The notes under the pieces were generated by a model. That model saw nothing but the letters and a program-made list of their open reading frames with translations. It was not told the origin of the DNA and did not search any database. Below are positions 36,201 through 42,040 of a stretch of DNA of 42,040 nucleotides, in pieces (position 1 is the stretch's first letter; every line of letters starts with the position of its first letter). The position numbers were made by a program, and so were the translations under genes. The stretch comes from Didymodactylos carnosus (Eukaryota > Rotifera > Eurotatoria > Philodinida > Philodinidae), in contig CAJNOQ010000750.1 in assembly GCA_905250885.1 (NCBI GenBank), positions 1-42,040 of the forward strand, read 5' to 3'.

Positions 36201-39200
36201 AAAAAAAACTCATTTGTATGACATATAAATGATGAAGAAAGTTAATCGAATGACAGAATTATTTGACAGTTACTTCGTACATAATTTTTGCACATGTTTG
36301 TAAAAGTAGATTTCTATAGCAGCAAATAGTGCAACCTTTATACATAGAAAATATAGAAAGAAAAAGCGGTTGTCATCAGTGAAGTAACCATGTTCAAAGC
36401 TTAAATATTTAATGTTCTGTTTTTTTTTTCACTAGAACAATATGATTTGGTTAAATTTGTTTAACTTTTTTTTAAAAGAAAACATTCGCCTTTGTATCAT
36501 AACTGTAACTATAGTAGACCTATATGATCTCGACCTTAGAGTAACAAATTTTCTCAACAATCATGCTCTATATACTCTATTACTATGTCATCATATAATA
36601 TCTCACATCTTTTAGGTTTCTACAGTCGTTTGATCTTTTCTTAAGTTGTTCAATTGACCGCTGCAATAAAAAAAAAAAAAACGGTAAAAATAAAGTAGAA
36701 AAAATATGATATGGATGAGTGGACGGATAGAGGCACTTAAAATAATCAGAAAAATAAATTTTATTTTTATATATGATGTGAAAAAACTTAACTTTTTACC
36801 GAAAAAAGTACTCTTCACCTTGGTAGGAGTGGTTAATGCTACTAGTAATAATAATTCCATAGTTGATATTTTAACTGTATTCTACTGTTAGAGCAAACAG
36901 TCATACTACAAATACCACTGAAAAAATCTCTCGACACATGAGTTTTGATCTATTTATTCGAAAAGAACTTTCATTCCACTTAACAAAACCATATCACATT
37001 AAGATCCGTCACTACTCGTGTTTATATCTTATTAATTATCAAATTTCAAAACATGCTTCATTAGCTTCTTCTATTTTCTATCTCTTTTGTACGCATGACT
37101 ATGCGTGCATCATGAGCAAGGATTTCTTCCTAAGATACTCTCTAATTATGTGTCCTATTGCGTGACATTCATCGTAGATAGATGAGCCTACCTCTTTATT
37201 CTTTTTCTTTCTCTCTGTATCGGAAAATAAGTTTACTGGAGAAAAAGTAATGAAGAGAAAAAAAATATATATTTTTTGATTGGCTATTATTTGTGTAAAA
37301 AATTAACACTTTTCTTTCTCATATACAGAATGAGAAAAAGGAAACCGATTGGATGATAGTATTTAATACATTTATAGTTCAACTCTCTCTCACTCTCTTT
37401 CGCGCTTCTTCTTTCTGACGTGAAGTTGATTCAATTATGTAGATTGTGATCTCTCTTTGCATTAAATGACCATATAGTATACTTGAACAGGTTGATTAAA
37501 CGATTTTTTATAGTGTAACTAATAGACTAAATTCAATTTGTTAACAAATGCCGATACGCTATAGAAGTGGTGGATGATCTCTGTGTGTCTTTCACTCTTT
37601 CTCTCTCATTTTTGACACAAAAACATGTGTACAACTTTTTAACTTCATCATTGATGAACTATAGACATAGGAAATCTGTAATGTTCAAGCAGATTGTTGT
37701 ATAAACTTAATCATGTACAAATATTGCTATTGACTAATGAAGATAGAAGACATATCATTTGAACAGGGTGCAAATGCCAAAATTATCCTCACTATTTGAA
37801 ACAACTACATTTCTTATTGATAATGAATCTTCCATTTTCTCACATAATACACTTCGTTAGTGCTTTCTGCTGTTCCTTTGGTTAGAAATGGGTAATTATT
37901 ATTGAAAAATACTCATCCTCCCCCGTACTCATTCAAAAAGTTATCAATCAAGGTTTCTTATAAATATTCTCTATTTGAGAACAGTCTGACGGTTGTTAAA
38001 TATGTTGAAGGGAAGAATAAGTGTTTAGTTTCAGATTTATTGATGATTACGCGTTATTTCAAACAATTTGTTTGCACGATTACATTTTTAAGTATAGTCA
38101 GAGTGAATAAGACACTTGAATTAAAACAATAGTGTGCACAATGTACACTAGCTCTTCTAAAACGGAAATTTATCCATCCGTTTTAAATAATTACCTAAAT
38201 TATTAATTTTGTCTATTTGAACGAGCGGTGAGTTATTCTTTTTTCCCTATATAGATCACGTGTAATCATAAGACGTCGTTTATATTTAGATTTGAGTTGA
38301 GAAAGAGGATTAACAAAACAATAGAATGTGAATTATCAAGGCGTGACTTCAACGACGACGTATAAAGAAAACAAATTAGCATAAGATATTCTAATGTATC
38401 TGTCAAACTTCACATCTATTTTGTTGAGTAAATAAATAAGTAAAGAAGAATAGATACATAGAAGAATATCGATTTGAATACGAGAGTGAGAGAGAAAACT
38501 CTATGTCACTTTTAGAGAGAAAAAAACGAGAAGATAAGTGTTACAAAATAAATGAATTACATTCAGCGTATGACGCACTAAATCATAACTGTAGAACTGG
38601 ATCGTTTTAGCAGCTCAAAATCTAATTAAATATATAACTTTCACCGTTGTTATCTCTGAACATTTGAACTATATTTTTGATGACGATTGATAATCGAGAA
38701 ATTTCCAACTTGCGAAACAAGACCTCTTATTTTACAAGTAACTGCACAAACGATAATTGAACTGTCAATAAGTGACATTTTCTTCTCAATTGTTCACTAT
38801 ATGTACAGTGATTTCCTATATTATTATTTTTATGACATAAATCCAAGTTATATTTCAACAAAAATTGTTCGTCTAATTGTTATATGACATGCCATTAGTT
38901 TTGTCCGACACAATACAAAGAATTCGAAAAGTGTGAATAAATGCAACATTTATTTTTCGTTTAATATAACCAATTGCCTGTGTCTACACGTATACCATGA
39001 GGTGCATAGTACCCCAGTAAAGAAAGTTTCTGGTACTTTGAGTATATTTCTAACTATCATCTAAACGAAGCCAACTGTGTGATAATTAGTGTTAAATTTA
39101 TGAACAAAAACATTTGGAGGCTTGAGGCTGTGTTTTATAGGTGGTTTGACGAGCAGGTCCTGTAGAAATGTAAATATATTCAAAAAAAAGTAAAAGAAAG

Positions 39201-40650
39201 TGATAACCGTTATTTTGCTCCTATTTCAATTATGTATGTAAATGTATATCGATAATCTTTTTTCAACGATTTGTTTATTCAATGTTTGCTATTCAAATAT
39301 CCATGATGATAATGATTTTCCGCTTTCTTTTCACTTGAACGATTTAAAAATATTAATAAAAACTTTTCTTATCTTGTTGTATATGTTTGAACTTGCAACA
39401 CGCAAGAAATATCGCGATACATATCGTATAAAGAGACAGCACTACACACACACTTACAAGCTTCAATGCATTCGGTATGTAAAACAGTATTTTTCAGATT
39501 ATAATATTTTATCGGATACTGTTACCACTGTTATGTTCAAAACAAGTTGGTGAAGCGTCAACAATCTCTATAGCAGCATGGACTTTTAAAATATTACGAT
39601 TTACTCATGTGAGTTAGGATGTCGTTTGATGATAAATTCAGAATATTTGATATTTTATTGCATGCTTGATAAAAAACGCAAAAAAAAATAAAACAAAATC
39701 TATTTTCTCAAGAAAGTTCTATCAAAAACTGTTGGAAAAAAATCTTAATGTGTCATAGACAATTTATTTGAAAAACAGACGTTTATCATTTAATTACCGT
39801 CACTCTACACATCAAACCTATAACTTCGGTAGAAATAGTTTTTAATTTTACAGAAACTAGTGACTTTCTAAAAAACACATGCTTTGAATTTCTTGCAGTT
39901 ATTAAGAAATAATAGCACGAACAGAAAATATGATGTTTGTCCTCAATCAAACTATATGCGTCATCCCTTAAAAGACTCATTCTGTCAAAGAAAACGAAAA
40001 TTGCACAGTACAGTGAATAAGTGACGTATGGTATAGCTACGTACCGTCTTTTGTAGAAAGTAACAAACTACTTTCATTTTCTGTTCTGCGTTAGACACTT
40101 ATAACGTCATTCACTGGTGTTATAGTTCATCATCTTTATTGTTAGTTTTACGATGTGTACTCTTCGATTATTTGCCACGTTCATCGTCATATATTTTTTC
40201 AGTCATTTAGATTATTAAAAACTTCAAACTTCAGATAATAGGTAACGTTAAAAAACACTTTCACTGTGAATTTTGTCACAGAAGCTGACGAACATTTTTA
40301 TTTTCGAAGGCTTTTTTCAAATCTATAAAGATGTCGCACACTGACGACATTTTTTTAGATTGAGTAATCTGTGTAGCTTGATCTTTAAAATGACCCAACA
40401 GCCATCAAAATAAGGAAAACTAGTTCTACAAGTTCAAACAGTCTAATTGTGATGTGTTGTCCTGTGTTTTTGGTGCTTTCATTCATCGTAGCTGGTATGA
40501 AAAACTTCTGTTTTCACGACTTCTTCACGAATGCTCATATCCATTGACTTGTTCAAGTTACGGAAAGAACTTTTTTATTTTTCTGGTCTATTGGTTTCCA
40601 GTTTTTCGTTTTCTACATAAGGATTTGTCCACGTAAAAGTGAACTTTTAC
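33228..40650. other. 7.4-kb gene-free region upstream of Tbx2/3
   Basis: AT-rich sequence with many T- and A-runs, short TA arrays (near 35470) and pyrimidine tracts, but no exon I can support and no family resemblance in its short open frames. Directly 5' of the start codon (33240-33260) is a CA-rich run, probably in the leader. Tbx2/3 genes in other animals have distal enhancers, so control elements may be present, but I cannot mark one from this sequence alone. Confidence 0.5.
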
Positions 40651-40652
40651 GT
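40631..40652. repeat. Perfect 10-bp-arm hairpin
   Basis: ACGTAAAAGT, two bases, then ACTTTTACGT: a perfect inverted repeat directly abutting the left end of the next transposon. It may be part of that insertion's history or a small element of its own. Confidence 0.6.
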
Positions 40653-40653
40653 A

Positions 40654-40977
40654 AGTCTGTAACGTTTTGTGGAATTTATAGCTCTTCAGTCGAGCAACGT
40701 GCAGAGTTTGAGAACTTCTTTTGTAACTTGAAGATTTTTCTTTAAAACAGTAATCAAGCAAGCAGCCGACTAGTTTAAACGACATAATGTTTTTGATATA
40801 CGCCACTTTCGTATAAAACGGCTTTATCGACGCGAATTATAGCCAGGTGTTTCGATTCGAGCTAGACTTTGCTTAATTATCATTTGAAAAAAATCTTTAA
40901 GCTATAAAATAAGACGTTCCCCAACTCTGTACGTCACTCGACTGAAGAGCTAGAATTTTCACAAAACGTTATGGACT
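40654..40977. mobile_element. 324-bp TA-flanked foldback MITE
   Basis: The ends are AGTCTGTAACGTTTTGTG and CACAAAACGTTATGGACT, with TA at 40652-40653 and 40978-40979. Arms of about 150 bases include AGCTCTTCAGTCGAG and CTCGACTGAAGAGCT. No reading frame of note. The TA duplication suggests a Tc1/mariner-type origin. Its ends and inner sequence differ from the 21361-22091 element, so it is a separate family. Confidence 0.8.
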
Positions 40978-40984
40978 TACATAC

Positions 40985-41112
40985 CAGAGCTCCATATGGA
41001 CTCAAATTTTTGAGTCCAGTCCAATCCATGGACTAAAAAAGTCTAGTCCAGTCCAGTCCGAGTCCATGAAATCCAAAAAATCTGAGTCCAGTCCAGTCCA
41101 TACGGAGCTCTG
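40985..41112. mobile_element. 128-bp hAT-like MITE with 8-bp duplication TTACATAC
   Basis: It starts CAGAGCTCCATATGGACT and ends AGTCCATACGGAGCTCTG, inverted with one mismatch. An exact 8-bp duplication TTACATAC flanks it at 40977-40984 and 41113-41120. The 8-bp duplication together with a CAGAG start are classic hAT features. The inside is filled with short AGTCCAGTCC repeats on both sides. It inserted right at the right-hand end of the TA-flanked element, so it is the younger of the two. Confidence 0.88.
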
Positions 41113-41120
41113 TTACATAC

Positions 41121-41700
41121 ACAATACACTACTATTTGTTTCAAAATATAGTGCAGTACAATGTTTTTCTAATAACGATTGAACAACAAGAGCAAGAGAC
41201 CTCCAGTTTTCAGTTTCTTAAACTAGACACCGAGGGATATAGACGTATGAAATAATGAAGCTTCCAGAACAGATCTACCACGGTGTACCTTTCAAAAAAA
41301 ATGCCTGCGCCTGACTTTCCGAAAATCTAACGCTAAATTTCGTGGCAATGTTTGTTTTGTTGTCCGAATTAAAGAAACTTCAAAATATGAGTTTTCAGAA
41401 AATTCAGTTTTTCCGCTATGACTGTACTAAAATAAACAGCTTCTAGCACTTCATTTTTCAACCAAACTGCATGAAAGTTGAAGAGTAAGCATGGGAAAGG
41501 TTGTTCTATCTGATCTGATGACCAGAACTATGAAAAGCAGAGCAAGTCTTTGCAAGGTTTTCCAGAAGACTTCTGAAGGTCTTCAGGTGAAATCTCAATA
41601 TGAGAAATAATTGTAACATTCTTAAGCTGTACAGTAGGCGAAACTGAGTGAGTTTCAAAAGTTTGAAGGAATTTTACTTGAGAAATGAAGGTGCTAGAAG
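41121..41700. other. Gene-free stretch at the right end
   Basis: No gene, RNA or clear repeat seen between the hAT-like MITE and the GAACCG-rich repeat. Confidence 0.45.
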
Positions 41701-41703
41701 CTA

Positions 41704-41890
41704 GGGATGTTCAGTTCTCGTTAAGAACCGGAACCGTGGTTCTCTTGCTTTCAGTTCTTCATCGGGAACCGAAACCGTGCTACCGGTTCTAAGAATGGAA
41801 CCGGAACCGCGGTTCTCTTATTTTCGGTTCTTCGTCGGAAACCGGAACCGCGGATCTGTAGACGGTTCCTTTTTTTCGGAACCGAGACTT
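41704..41890. repeat. GAACCG-rich tandem repeat of a hAT-like element end
   Basis: Roughly two and a half copies of a unit near 70 bases, each with GGAACCGGAACCG, a GGTTCTCTT block and a TCGGTTCTTC block. Just outside on the left is TAGGGATGTTCAGTTC. This mirrors the TAGGGGTGGGACAGTTCC end at the left edge of the window, so both are probably termini of related hAT-type elements with subterminal repeats. The other end was not identified. Confidence 0.65.
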
Positions 41891-42040
41891 TTTTAACTAT
41901 AGATACTACAATTTTATTCCGAGAAAGCTATATTTAGCGTTCATAAGGTATACTTGTGTGCAACTTCTTTTACATGAGATCTTCTATACCTGGCAAACCC
42001 ATCGATACTTCTTAGGTAAGAGATAAAGCTAATATTATTA

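Noticed and set aside
36612-39553. Several short open frames upstream of Tbx2/3 on both strands
   Set aside because: Phe/Ile/Tyr/Lys-rich translations typical of random AT-rich DNA, with no domain, no exon chain and no consistent phase.
1-42040. CRISPR arrays, bacterial operons, retrovirus-like or Polinton-like elements
   Set aside because: None seen. Repeats lack spacer structure, and I found no reverse transcriptase, integrase, capsid or envelope-like reading frame.

Overview
The window is animal nuclear DNA: about 70% A+T, with spliced genes, GT-AG introns often only about 50-110 bases long, a Tbx2/3 T-box gene, a pol III tRNA gene and many short non-autonomous DNA transposons. A rotifer, most likely a bdelloid, fits best (compact introns, many inverted-repeat elements, a bacterial-looking repeat protein). 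The species is an inference, not read directly.

Layout. Bases 1-209 are the repeat-rich end of a transposon-like element. A ten-exon gene for an RPRD2-like CTD-interacting protein lies at 2512-6495 (+). A seven-exon gene for a secreted protein with a LamG domain and ten 46-residue FG-GAP/VCBS-type repeats lies at 7934-13225 (+). On the minus strand, 23902-14601 holds nine exons of a long coiled-coil protein. These keep frame and splice phase throughout but carry four in-frame stops and one lost splice donor, so I call it a host pseudogene. Its introns hold an intact tRNA-Val(AAC) gene, a tRNA-like relic and several inverted-repeat transposons. Also on the minus strand, 33227-27238 holds a complete seven-exon Tbx2/3 gene. 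Bases 33228-40650 are AT-rich with no gene I can see, and may include Tbx2/3 control DNA. The right end is a cluster of transposons and GAACCG-rich repeats.

The genes do not form an operon or an evident pathway. RPRD2-like acts at RNA polymerase II, Tbx2/3 is a developmental repressor, and the LamG/repeat protein is probably extracellular.

The most unusual content is the LamG/repeat gene, whose introns fall at the same place in successive repeats although their phases differ, and whose repeats resemble bacterial ones. Next come a set of MITE-like elements with readable target-site duplications (3 bp, TA and 8 bp classes), and a pseudogene broken only by substitutions. All exon coordinates were worked out by eye from splice signals and reading frame and have not been tested against transcripts.
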